DNA of 64,000 nucleotides from Nemania diffusa (Eukaryota; Ascomycota; Sordariomycetes; Xylariales; Xylariaceae), in contig JBBPUQ010000006.1 in assembly GCA_038501195.1 (NCBI GenBank), positions 2,728,001 to 2,792,000 of the forward strand, given 5' to 3'. The position numbers were made by a program, and so were the translations under genes. The notes below the pieces were generated by a model. It had not been told where the DNA came from. It saw nothing but the letters and a program-made list of their open reading frames with translations, and did not search any database. Every line of letters begins with the position of its first letter. Position 1 is the first letter of the stretch. Positions 47,717 to 58,786 of the stretch are shown here, in pieces.

Positions 47717-50220
47717 TCAAGCTGCTTCACTAAGCCAATTAATAGCTGCCTCGAGAGATGTTGCCCGGTTTTGATCCCAAGGCGTATCGCTAGCGTCGAT
47801 CTTCCGATATATGGACGGAGTCTCATTGTTTTGTGTATAGATTCCCGCTTCACGTAGGTTCAGACTTGGCTCCCGTATCCTCAACCACGAGTCGGTATTC
47901 TGCGGGTCATGGTATCGAAGCGTTGACAGGCCAGCTCGGGGGGCTTTATGGAATAGCGACTTAGCAGTATTAATATCGCCCACAGAAACCCAGTGCCGCC
48001 CCCCTAGCCGCCATGGTATGATACCACACAGCAAACCTGGGAAGAGATTTGGATGTTCTAGTATCTCCACGCTAAAAGCATTGACGCTTGCCTTCGCTAG
48101 GTATGTGTACTTCTTATCGCTCAACAAAGCGCCCAGCCTAAATAAATTGGAAACTGAGACTGAGTTCACCGAAGGCTGCGAGCCGTCTATGCCTTCCTTC
48201 ACCCGGAGGATAGTATGGGGAGCGTCAAGGGTGCTTGAATAGAAGCCCCCGCACCTAGCGTTTGTGTTTGTCGTCGTAGATGGTGCATCGTCGTAGAACT
48301 TGTCTATTTGGACTGATTGCAATTCATCAGCCCATTCGAGCCATGACTCATCTGCTGTAACCTGATAAAGCTCTAGGAGGCCTTCTATGAGGTAAGCATA
48401 GTCCTCTGCAAAACCACTGGTATCCAGACGGCCATTACAGTAGGCCCGGTAGAGTTTCTTCTGACTACTATCCCACAGCTGGGTCTTGATAAATTGTGCT
48501 GCATTTTTGGCAGCAGCTAAATATTTAGCGGCTCGATCGGGGTCTTGATCCTGGAGAACAGCGCTTGCTCGAGACAAAGCCACAATAGCCATACCGTTGT
48601 AAGCTGTTACGATCTTTGTATCAACAACTGGGCGTACGCGTTCTCTGTCACGGTAAATGCGTAGTTTTTCTCTGGCGGATATAATGCGCTGCTTCGCTTC
48701 ATTGACAGAGATGCCTAACTGCTTGCTGAGTTTGGCATGGGTCTTAGCGATCCGCAGGACATTTTGATTAAGAAACTCATCAAGCGGGTCGTGCATGGGA
48801 TCGACATTCCCATCTCCCTTAACGTCCCAATAGGCCGCAGCAACCTGGGCCTCACTCTCGTTCCCGACAGCTGTGTCAAACTCCTTTCGTGTCCACAGAT
48901 AGAAAGCGCCATTACGTATAGCAGGGTCACCTCTCTTATTACAGGAGCCGGCCGCCTCGCTAGTGAAGAACCCACCTCCACTAGACATTAGGATCTCGCT
49001 TGTGATATAATCAGCTACTTCTTTTACTGTTTGTGCGAGTTCTTCTCCAGGCTGCCCACCCGTAAGAAGCCATGCATCGAGGAACAAGCTCAGGAGGAGA
49101 GCGTTATCGATAAGCATCTTTTCAAATGATGGTAGGGACCAATCTCTCGTAACTGAATGACGGTGAAAGCCTCCGCCAACGTGATCATGGACGGCGCCAT
49201 GGACGATGCGACGAAGGGTATGGAGGGCTGAGTCACTTATGAATGTACAGTCCTTGGGCCCGGCCACATCCTGGACCTCGGGAGGAAAGTGAGTAGCCCT
49301 GAGCATAAGTGAAAGTTTTGACGGTGTGAGAAACTTGTCATGCTGGCCAAATCCACCGAACGGATAGTCGAAAGTCCGAGTAATCCGCGCAAAAGCCTCC
49401 TCGATCTGCTCCAAGTCAAGTTCGCCATCCAGGTCTTGAGTGTAATCAACAGCGGAGATGTCCTGCTGCGGTTGTTGGACATCGGATGCGTGATCGACCA
49501 TTCCTTCATTTATAACCCTTGCTAACTCAGTAAAATTTTGCTGGGCTTCTTCCCGAACACGCGGCTCTTCGTCCTTCCACGAGGAATGCACCTTTTTCAC
49601 GACGGTGAGCCAGTCCAGCGGTCTCCCTGCCCTATCCGCCTCGTCCTCGTTGGAGGCGCTATCTGTACCACATGGCGGTGCCCAGTATGTGCCACTGAAG
49701 ACGGGTTCGAGTTCCGGTGTGAGAAAAACGTTTAGTGGCCAGCCTCCAACGCTATTAAGAGACTCGTTGTAGTTCATATATATATAGTCATAACTGGGAT
49801 GCTCCTCGCGATCGATGATAACAGGAATAAACTCTGTGTTGAGGAGTGTGGCAAGAGTAGGATCGGAGAAGGACTCGAGATGGGCCAGATGACAATCTAG
49901 AAGCTTTGGTTAGCAAGAATTTAGCTTGTTAAGAGTGGGATATGGTGCTCACGGTGAGATGCAAGAAAACCTATACTGAGAAAGATGAGTTTGTTCTCGG
50001 ATCTAGCACGGCTCACGGCTTCATCGTCTAAAAGCTGCCAAGCCACCGGGCTGTTGGAGCGCGCCCGAACGTAAGGGCTTAAGCTCTTCGCGGCACGATT
50101 CACCAAGGGCGCATAAGATATACCATTTGAATGGCCGCGATGCCCGGGGGTATCCGATACCTGAGCGCCTAGAGTAGAAGGAGTTGGGTCAGACGGCTGT
50201 TGAAGCTGCGCAGACATCAT
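47717..50220 (-). CDS. DUF255/YyaL (SPATA20-type) thioredoxin-like protein
   Basis: Two exons (50220-49953 and 49896-47717) encode 815 aa. The family is SPATA20/YyaL: an N-terminal DUF255 thioredoxin-like domain joined to a six-hairpin (alpha/alpha) glycosidase-like barrel. The biochemical role is poorly known; a redox or sugar-related role has been proposed. Residues about 40-200 carry VAWQLLDDEAVSRARSENK, LIFLSIGF, VIIDREEHPSYD, YMNYNESLNSVGGWPLNVF and LTPELEPVFSGTYW, all family marks. The barrel shows HDHVGGGFHRHSVTRDWSLPSFEKML, KIVTAYNGMAIVALSRAS and GFAEDYAYLIEGLLELY. In the expected redox motif (CHWC in most relatives) this protein reads SHHC: the first Cys is Ser, coded TCT next to the intron. 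The start is one of two tandem ATGs, 224 bp from the retrotransposon LTR, which therefore lies in its promoter. Confidence 0.92.
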
Positions 50221-50438
50221 CTTGGTGGTCTCGTTCTGATGCGAACGGTTTCGATCATGACAATGCCAATAAAGGAGTCTAGATAGATAAATAGGTTGCA
50301 GGGGCGATAAGCACAATCAGCCACGGCTGAACTGCTAAGGATACTCTATGATGATGGCTGAATATGGGTAGCGATACACTGGGAGAGAAATAGAGAGGTG
50401 AGATAATGCAGTGCGGCTCTGTTGAGATGGAGGGAAAG

Positions 50439-50443
50439 GATAC
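50439..50443. repeat. Target-site duplication GATAC (left copy)
   Basis: GATAC directly abuts the TGTTA start of the left LTR and is repeated exactly at 56271-56275 after the right LTR. A 5-bp duplication is normal for LTR-retrotransposon integrase. Confidence 0.92.
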
Positions 50444-50646
50444 TGTTAGAAATAAGCCTTCTGGATTGATTGAATTGATTGGTGTAATTATTGTTGTTGT
50501 GTGTTACTGCTGTTCTAAGAGATTTTTCTTTAGCATACAAAATAGGTACATAGGTGGAACCCCTTAAAACAAAAGGTACTTTTTTTTAGTTAAAGCTTTT
50601 TAGCACTTAAAATACAGGGCTTAATTTATTCCCTATATATTTAACA
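50444..50646 (-). repeat. Left LTR (3' LTR of the element)
   Basis: 203 bp, TGTTAGAAAT...TTAACA. It aligns without gaps to 56068-56270 with about 29 differences, all C/T or G/A transitions. The outer portion (50444-50516) keeps the G's that are A in the other copy; from 50517 inward it carries about 21 T or A where the other copy has C or G. Confidence 0.95.
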
Positions 50647-51424
50647 CACTTTTACAAAGCTAGGCCTTTAAAGCATTGCTTTAACTAATATAAAAAGCTT
50701 AAAATAAGCTGCAATTTAGTTTAGTAATCGTTTTAAAAGTGTTAATAGTAAAGCAGCAAAAAAACTAGTTAGTATTTAAACAAGTAAGCGGTTTAAAAGT
50801 GTACTAACTTTTTTTGTTGATTTTTTATTGCGTTTTTAAGCGTTTTAAGTAATTTAAAACGATTTAATAACGCAGCAAAATAACAAGTATATATATTTGA
50901 ATAAATAAGCAGTATAATAAAGTGCGTACTACTTTTTTGACTTTTTATTGCGTTTTTAATCGATTTGAAAGCTATACGTTAGTTTTAGCTTATATTAATC
51001 GATTTAAAAGCTGTAAAATTGTTTTTAAAAGCGTTAAAATTGATTTAAAAGCTATAAGCTAGTTTTAAACTAATAGCTTATTGACTTTTTTTTTTCAAAG
51101 CTTTTTTTTAAAACTTTTAAATTTTTATTAATAGCTTTTTTTATTTGCTTTGTTTGTAATTTTTTTTTTATATTAATTAAGTTAAGTTGCTTTAAAAAGC
51201 TTTTTTATTTTTTTTTTGCGAAGCTTTTTGTAAGCTTATTTGCAATTATTTTGTTTATAAGTACATATTTAATTTGTAAATATTTTTGTTAAACTTTTTG
51301 CTTTAACTAGTAATTATATATATTAATGTGCTTTAGCTTAATTTTTAAAACTGCTATTTTTTTGTTTATTAGTTCTATCGTTTGTTAGTTATTACATTTG
51401 ATTGTTATATAGCTTTTTTTTAAC

Positions 51425-51660
51425 TTAAAACTTAGTTTTTTAAAAAGTCAGCTTATAAATAAGCTTTTTTTTAAAGCTTGCAATAATATTAAAAGCTTTG
51501 CTTCAGTTGTTAAAATAATAACAGTGTTTTGTTTTATAGCTTTTTATTTTATTACATTTTCAAACAAAGTTATTACGTAAACTTGTAAACTTTTATAGTT
51601 TAAAGTATTATTAGCAAAAAAAAAGTCGCTAGCTACTACAAAGTTGTTTTTTGTTTTATA
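51425..51660 (-). pseudogene. Decayed Ty1/copia RNase H domain
   Basis: Minus-strand frame with stops, in which FFFANNTL, KSLQVY, ITLFENV and then KQNTVIILTTEAKLL are read in the correct order and spacing. These match the fungal copia RNase H pattern (FADNTLDRKSSQGY, LFGG, KQ-TV-TSTTEAEL) once G-to-A changes in the coding strand are allowed for (D to N, E to K, G to E or V). About 780 bp separate it from the left LTR. This is the evidence used to assign superfamily and orientation. Confidence 0.8.
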
Positions 51661-54600
51661 TTAAAAAGCGTAGTATTTTGTTTCGTATAAATAAAAAATT
51701 ATTTTATTAGCAGTAGCGTAATATTTAAAGCTTAAATTTAAATTAAATTAAACTAGCTTTAAAGCTGCAAAAACAACGTTAAATCAAGTTATTACAGCAG
51801 TATATAAAATTAATTCGATTTTTTTTTAATAAAAGTGTATTAAAGTTTAGCTTACAATTTTGCTATAAAATAAATATTTTTATATTTGTATAAAAGTTTT
51901 TGATTTAATAGTAAGTTTGTTTAGTTTGTTAATTTTTTCAATATAAAAAACTTGTAAAAGCTATAATAAGCGTTTTCTGCAGTTTCTTATTATTTTTATA
52001 CTTAAAAACTACTGTAAATTATTACTACTAATTATTTAATACTTTTTTTAAAAAAACTGTACAGCAGCTAAAGCCACTTTTTTTTAGCTTTTTTTATAAG
52101 TAACAACTATATTGTTAATATAAATAAAAATTAAAATGCTGTTTTTAGTATAACAGCAAAATTTGTAAAAAATTAACAAAAACTTTATTTTTTTTAGCAA
52201 GCTTGTTAGTTTTTTTTACTACAAAAACAATAACTTTTATAAACTATATAACGCTTTAAAAAGCTGTAAAACTATTAAAAGCTTTTTATAACTTAAAAAC
52301 ATTTTTATATAGATCTTTTTATTTAATTTAGCGTTTACAAAAGCGTTTACAGCATTATACTGCTTAAGTTTAAAATCAAACTTAGCTGCAATAGCTATTA
52401 AAGTTTTAAAAAACTTTTTAGCTAAAGTAAAAGCGTAAATTTTCTTTTGTTTGTTAAAAAGCTGTTAATTTTTACAAACTATTAGCTTTGTTTTATACTT
52501 TTGAAAATTTTCTCTTTTGTTAAATTTATACACGTAAATCTATATACAGTCAAAAAAAAGCTTTTTTTTTGTTTTAGTAAAGTTAACTTTTACTTAGAAC
52601 TTTATTTCTTTGTAACTAGCTAAATAAGCTTTTTTTGCTTTAATAAATAAGTTTTTTATTAAATATATTTTTAAATTTTTGTAAAATTGTAGCAGTAGCA
52701 ATAAGTTTTTTCGATTAATTAATAACTTTTTTTTTAGTTTTGTTACTAGCTTTTTTAATAAATTAGCTGTTTTTTTTTTGTTATTTTGATTTTTTTTAAA
52801 ACAGCAATAAAAACGTTTTATTAGTTTAGCTTTTATAGCTTTTGTAATTAATTTATTATACGTTTTTATTACAGTGTTTAAGCGTTTAAAATTAAACGTA
52901 GCTTTTTAGCAGCTTTTATAAAGCATTACTTTAATATAAAAATCAAGTTTTTAATCTGCTAAATTTTTAAAAAAGTTAACTTTTTAACTAGTTAATTTAA
53001 TAAAAGCATAAAAAATAGTTTGTAATATTGCTTTATATAAAAAAATAAAGTAAAGTTTTTGCAGCAGGTTTAACAAAAAGTAATTAGGTTTTTTAACTGC
53101 TATTTTAAGTGTTTTTAAATCCTGTTTTTTTTTTCTTATTTTTTTTATAAGCATGTTTTTTAAGCTAGCGTTTGTTAGCAAAAACGTAGTTTTTTCTGTT
53201 TTTTTATATAATTTTTTAATAACTAAGTTAAAAAGTTTTTCCGTTTAAACGTTTTATAGCAAGTTTTTTATAACGCTTAAGTCTGCATTTAAAAAGTTGT
53301 TTTTTAAAAAGTTTATATCGCTGTTAAAAGTAGCTTTTTCGTTAAAAATAACGTTTTTAGTTTTTATGATTTTATTAGTTTAAAAGTATTAAATACAGTA
53401 TATATTAAAAAAATTATAGTTAATAAAAAAGCTTATAAAAGCTTTAAAATTAAGCTTTTGATTTTTTTTCTGCTTTTTTTTAGTTTGTGTAATTATCGCG
53501 TATACTTTGTAACTAAACACTTTTAAGTATACTAAATAAAGCTTGCGATTGCTTATTATCCCGTTTTTTAATATAGCGAAAAAGTAAAAACGTTTATAAA
53601 AAAACTTTTAGTTTAAAAGCTATTTAAGTGTTCAATTATAAAAATAAATCGCCGTTTTAACAATTTTAAGCTATAAGTATTAAAGCAGTTTTGCGCTTGC
53701 TTTTATAGCTTTAGCTTTTTTTTTAATAAATCGCTTAGCGCGTTTAGCGCTTTTATTTTGTACTTGTATATATAGTACAAAAAGCTTTATTTGTATGCTG
53801 TAATTTTTTTAAAGCTACTTTTTAAAAGCTAAGCTTTTAACAATTTTTTCGTTTGCTTTTATTACAGCTACTTTCAGTTGCTAATATGTTTTAATTTAAT
53901 TTAAAAAATATAATAATGCTTTTTAAATGTAGCAATAAAATCGATTTTTAAAGTAGTAGTTAAAACAAACATTTAAAAATCAGTTTGTAATAAATATAAA
54001 GCTCGTAAAGTTTTTATAGCTTTTTATAAAAGTGTAAAAATTAATAGCAATCTTTTTTTCTGCTTTTATAAACATTTTTTTAAAAAATCTGTTAATTTGC
54101 TTTATAATTTTTTTTTTTGCACATTTTTCGCAGTTTTCAGTTCTGATTTAATTATTTAATAATTTCTTAATTTTAATTTCAAAAACTTAACCCATTAAGT
54201 AGTTCAAAGGCTTAACACTAAAGTGCTTTAATTGTAAATGCTACTTGATTAAATTTTCTTTTAAAGCACTTTTTTTCGTATACGAGGTTATAAAGTTTTT
54301 TCTTGCGTAAAAAGCACTACAATCGATTAATAAAAATAAATATTTAATTACAAACTAATTAAATCGGTTTTAAAGTTTGTAAAAAATCAAGCTGTTAAAT
54401 CAGCGTAAAATATTGCTTGTAAACTTGTTATTTTATCAAGTTTCTTGCTTATTTAGTACTTTTAAAAACACCAAATTAATAGCGATTTTTTTAATATAAG
54501 CTACATTATATAGCTTTATTATTTCCGATTTTTTTGATCCTTAAAACTTAACATTTACGTTTTTATAAGCTAAAATTAAAAAAATAAAGTTTCTAGCATA

Positions 54601-56067
54601 TATATAATCTTCTAAATTAGCAGCTTAAACGTTGTAAAATCGACTTATTTTATTAAACATGTATATGCTAGCATCTAAGTTTAAAATAGCTAAATTTTTC
54701 AACAAATAAACTGTTTTATTATTATAAGCAAAATGTATAAACGCAGTTTTTATTGCTTTTTTAACTAGTTAAAAAGTTTTATTTGCTTTTTTTTTGCTAG
54801 TTTTTTGCTTTTTGATCTTAATCTTTTTTGCTAGTTCTAAGTTTTTTTCAAAGTTTTTTTTAACCAAAGCTTTAACTTTTAAACTCGCAAACCAGTTATT
54901 AAAAACTATTTTAAAAAAAAAATACTAGCATAACTATTAAAAATAACAGTTTATTTTATACGCTATACAAAAAAAGCTATTTTAAAAGTTAATATTTAAT
55001 CGTAGCTTTTTTTAAAACGTTAACAATCCGTTTTTTTCTTTTTAAACTGCTAGATTTGCTTGATTCTTTTTTCAAGATTTTTTTCTATTTTAAAGTTTTT
55101 TAGTTTTGTTAAAAACTTTGCTTAAATTTTCCTTTAGCTTTTTATTACTAAAAGTAGCAGCAAAAAAGCTTTTTACTACTTTTTTAGCTTTTAGTAAAAG
55201 CTTTTAACAAAACGCGTGTTTTTAAAACTTCGCTTTAATCTTTCCGTACGTTATTTTCCCGTTTTATATAGCTTCTGTATAACTAACTATTAAAACAATT
55301 ATTTATTTAAATAAAATTATCAAAAAAGCTTTTTTTAAGTCGATTATTATAAAATAAGTGTTTTTAAAGTTAAAGTTGCTATATTTAATAGCTTTATTTA
55401 TTACGTTTACTTAAAAAAAAGCTCAAACTGATAAATTTTTAAACATTTTGTTAAAAGGCTTTTTTACTAAAATTGTATACTTTTTTCGTAAATTAGCTCA
55501 AAAAAAAAGTACTGCGTAGCTTTTTATTTTTCGTAAAAAGTTGTACTATTAATTAACAAATTCCTTATTTTTTATAGTAATACGCCTATATTTTTAAAAA
55601 ACAGTAAAAGTTATCCACTTTTGCAATTTTTTTACTTAACAGTAATATTTGTTATATTTTTTGCTTATATAAGTGTAAATACTTCAGTCAATGTTAAAAG
55701 CCGTTTTTTTTTCGATTGTAAAATCTGTAATTTTTATAGCAAGTTTGTTATTGCTTTTTTTTACTTATAAAGTCGTAAATAAAGCTTCTTGTGTTAATTT
55801 AAATCAATTTATAAAATTGCAAAAGTAGTTAGCAAAGTTAGATTTTAAAAGCTTTGTAATTTAAAAAATCTTATTTTTATATTAAACAAACTTTTTAATC
55901 TTTAGTTACAATATCTTTGCTAAAAACTTCTTATTCTATTAATAAAAGTCCTTTTGCTTAGCAAAAAAAGTAAAATTGTTATTAGCTATTTTATTTAATT
56001 GATCAAGCTATTATTTCGTTGTAAATAGTTTTAGTTTTAAGCTTAAAAAGCATATAAAACTTTTAAT

Positions 56068-56270
56068 TGTTAAAAATAAGCCTTCTGAATTAATTAAATT
56101 AATTGGTATAATTATTGTTATTGTGTGTTACTGCTGTTCTGAGAGATTTTTCTCTAGCATACAAAATAGGTACATAGGTGAAACCCCCTGAAACAGAAGG
56201 TACCCCCTTCTGGTTAGAGCCTTCCAGCACCCAAAATACAGGGCCTAATTTACCCCCTATATATCTAACA
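56068..56270 (-). repeat. Right LTR (5' LTR of the element)
   Basis: 203 bp, TGTTAAAAAT...CTAACA. In the inner (left) part seven G's of the other copy are A here (mostly TpG to TpA) plus one near 56182; the outer (right) part keeps the C-rich sequence lost in the other copy. Read on the minus strand it contains CTATGTACCTATTTTGTATG, a possible core promoter region of U3. Confidence 0.95.
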
Positions 56271-56275
56271 GATAC
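56271..56275. repeat. Target-site duplication GATAC (right copy)
   Basis: Exact copy of 50439-50443, directly after the TAACA end of the right LTR. Confidence 0.92.
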
Positions 56276-56952
56276 CTACCTACCCCGCTATAACCGTCAT
56301 CCTACCTACCCTGCCCACCCACATATGCACTTCCCTTCTCCCTACCTAGGTAGCGTAACATCGTACCCAGGTGCTGCAGCAGACCTGGGTAGGGAAGTCA
56401 TCCACACCAGGGAGGGCGGCCCCCACAGGTACCTACTGTTGGGGTGGGTCATCGCTGCTTGAAAGTCGAAACAAACAAGCTAACTGGATACCTAGCATGC
56501 ATGTCTATCTATCTGATGACCGTGTAGAGACTATTTCTTAGGAAGAGTTTTTATGCTACCCACTTATTGAACTGGATAGCTATCACGCGGCAGGGCTTTC
56601 GCCTATATCATTTAGGGGGTATCTATTCCACAGTCTTAGCCGTAATACAGAGCCTCTTACTTAGACAATCCTCACAAAAACTCCTCATGCTGTATTGTAT
56701 GCTGCATCCTGGTTAGTGCTGCTGGGTTTCCACCATCCCTGTGCTTCCACAAAATCGTCATATGCTGTCAAGAGATTGTTGATACAGCCAAAAAAAAACA
56801 GAGGTAACCCTACTCTCTAGGTACAATCCCAGAACACTCTATTTTAAGCTTGTTCCAACGTACCCCGCGTGTCCTCTGGTCGCAGCTTTTCACTAGCCCC
56901 GCTATCGGCGCTGTTTTGAGACGGGAGCGCAGCTCCGGAAGGGTTACTTTCG
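56276..56952. other. Intergenic with CTACCTA motifs
   Basis: Normal-composition flank of the element. CTACCTACC motifs lie at 56276-56284 and 56310-56318, with CTACCTAGGTAGCG near 56342. The right part is the 3' region of the dynein gene. RIP has not spread into it visibly. Confidence 0.55.
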
Positions 56953-58786
56953 TTACGACTTGCCAAGGGATCCTCCGGACGCTGGTTTTCTGTTCATGAG
57001 ATTGCCGAAAAACTTTGCTAGCGTATCCGTATCTACTTGGGGCGCTGGTTCAGCTTGTGTTTCGTCGTCAAACGTAAGCGGTTCCGGTGACTGTCCATAG
57101 GCTTGCCGGTCCTGGTGATATATTAGCACATATTCGCGTGTCAAGGCCGAGCCAAAAGGAGCACTCACCTTAAGCCGTTGCACCATGTCGTCAGCGTCAA
57201 CCTGGATACCCCCCATATTGAACTGCACGGGCCCAATGTGATCGCTAATTATATCGTCTGTCGCGACCTGCGCAAACGAGTTCTCCCTAATCGTCTTCTC
57301 ATCCTCCTTCTTCTGCTGCTCCAACCGTCCAAGCTGGTTGCCGAGGAATGCTTGCGTGTCGACAGATGGAATTTCGAGCTTAGTCGTGTCCTTATTTCCC
57401 TGCGCGAGCTGCAACGTATCAAGACTTGTATCTTGCACTTGCTCCTCGTACATGGCAACCGCGGATCCTGCAGGTTCATACGTCCCGTTGGACTCAAATG
57501 TCTCGCTTTCTCCTGCGCCATTCATTGTCTGGGGCTTGCTCGTAGGTAAAGGCTGGTTGATATCTATAGACCAGCCCTCGCTAATACTTTCGACATCAAA
57601 GCCATCCCGCAGCACTCGGATTTTGCCCCATGAATCCCAATTTGGTGGGACAACTATCTTGTCCCGGTCGATAACATTGTGCTTCAGGGGCGCCCGTTTG
57701 AGTAATGAACGTATACCTAAGCTCGCATGAACGAGACTCGGTAGCGGCGTTATCATTGTTGGCGCTGTATATATGAGAGAAGCCCCATCTGTGTCTAGAT
57801 TAGCGGTTTGACCATGCATCTACTGGATATGTCCTTACGCCGTAAAAGAGCTGTTCTCAAATATTGGAGAACTAGATCGAATCTTTCTTCTTTCCAACCC
57901 TGGGTTTTTTCGAGGTAGTCGATCCTTTCCGACTAGAAGCATAATTAGTGCCGCACAGTGGAAATAGGTGACCGAACGCCTTACGTTCTGACAGACCACA
58001 CAAAGGGGAAGACCAAGGGCGTCTTCCCATTCTCCTGGCCCTAGTGGTAATGCAACATCTCCCTCGGTTGCGACCGCGCCGGTCCCATCTAGGTTGACAG
58101 ATCCTCCAGTTCGCCCTCGCTCACGCCAGCTGGATATGACCTCTTCCATTGACTCTTTGCATTCCGGACTAAGGGACAGAATAACGCTGCGTAGTAATAA
58201 AAGCCACTCGCGTAGTTGGCGCATCCACGACCACGGTTGTGACCAGTCCAGAAGTATTACTATTAGGGTATTCGGTATCGATTGGGAGGTTAGAAGCGGT
58301 TTAATAAGAGATGCGAACGACGGAGCTGGACTGCTGAGCAGGTAGAGCGAGACTCGAGCCAGGATATCTTTTACTACGTCAGCGTCACTGTGACCCAAAG
58401 ACCATTTTTGACTGACCTTCTTGGTCAGCGTCCAGCACATCGTAATATGTATATCCCAGGGCAAAGCTATTAGCTATAGGCGGTGGGTTTTTCTGGCGAT
58501 CCATAGTCCTTCGCTGGCCGTTGCTCGACAGGGCTTCTAGAAACTCGCGTTGGGAATCGACCGAGCCGCCTGTGCCCCCTTGTCAGCATCACCAGATACA
58601 ACTGTGGCTGGGGAGGAGTTGCATACCCAGCACTAGTATATTCTTCTCAGGTAACCTCTTGCCGCTGGCGACAGAGTCGAGCATAGAGCTCCACATGTCC
58701 TTCTTTTGGTCATCCTTCTTCTCCTCGGCGTCCGTGCCGACTGAAGTAGTCGTATAAGTGGAGAACCGATTCGAGTTCGCCGTCAT
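56953..58786 (-). CDS. Cytoplasmic dynein light intermediate chain (DLIC)
   Basis: Dynein-1 subunit that binds the heavy-chain tail through a Ras-like domain and cargo adaptors through its C-terminus. Six exons are inferred: 58786-58627, 58578-58417, 58367-57985, 57932-57839, 57788-57169 and 57111-56953, giving 525 aa in frame. Near the N-terminus are DMWSSMLDSVASGKRLPEKN and the degenerate P-loop ILVLGGTGGSVDS. Then come FALGYTYYDVLDADQE, LARVSLYLLSSPAPSF, TLIVILLDWSQPWSWMRQL and ALGLPLCVVCQNSERIDYLE. The second half has DLVLQYLRTALLRHGASLIYTAP, IVPPNWDSWGKIRVLRDGFD, DHIGPVQFNMGGIQVDADDM and the C-terminal helix TLAKFFGNLMNR, which resembles the adaptor-binding helix. The last intron (57112-57168, 57 nt) is stop-free and divisible by three. 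The start at 58786 is preferred over an upstream in-frame ATG at 58843 because family members begin just before the STYTT segment. Confidence 0.95.

Larger units (their letters stand above)
50444..56270 (-). mobile_element. Complete, RIP-inactivated Ty1/copia LTR retrotransposon
   Basis: A 5827-bp element: LTR (203 bp), internal body (5421 bp), LTR (203 bp), flanked by GATAC. Both LTRs begin TGTTA and end TAACA. The body is about 20-25% G+C in the lines counted and has no long open frame. On the minus strand a decayed RNase H reading frame near 51425-51660 matches Ty1/copia elements, so the element reads right to left; 5' LTR = 56068-56270, 3' LTR = 50444-50646. The strong T excess on the plus strand (A excess on the coding strand) agrees. 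In the coding sense, gag should lie near 56 kb and reverse transcriptase left of the middle, but stops and substitutions prevent sure identification. It is inserted between the promoter of the DUF255 gene and the 3' end of the dynein gene. It has no autonomous coding capacity left. Confidence 0.95.

Noticed and set aside
52984..53181. 65-codon minus-strand frame inside the retrotransposon
   Set aside because: A chance or residual open piece of the RIP-mutated polyprotein; no confident domain match.
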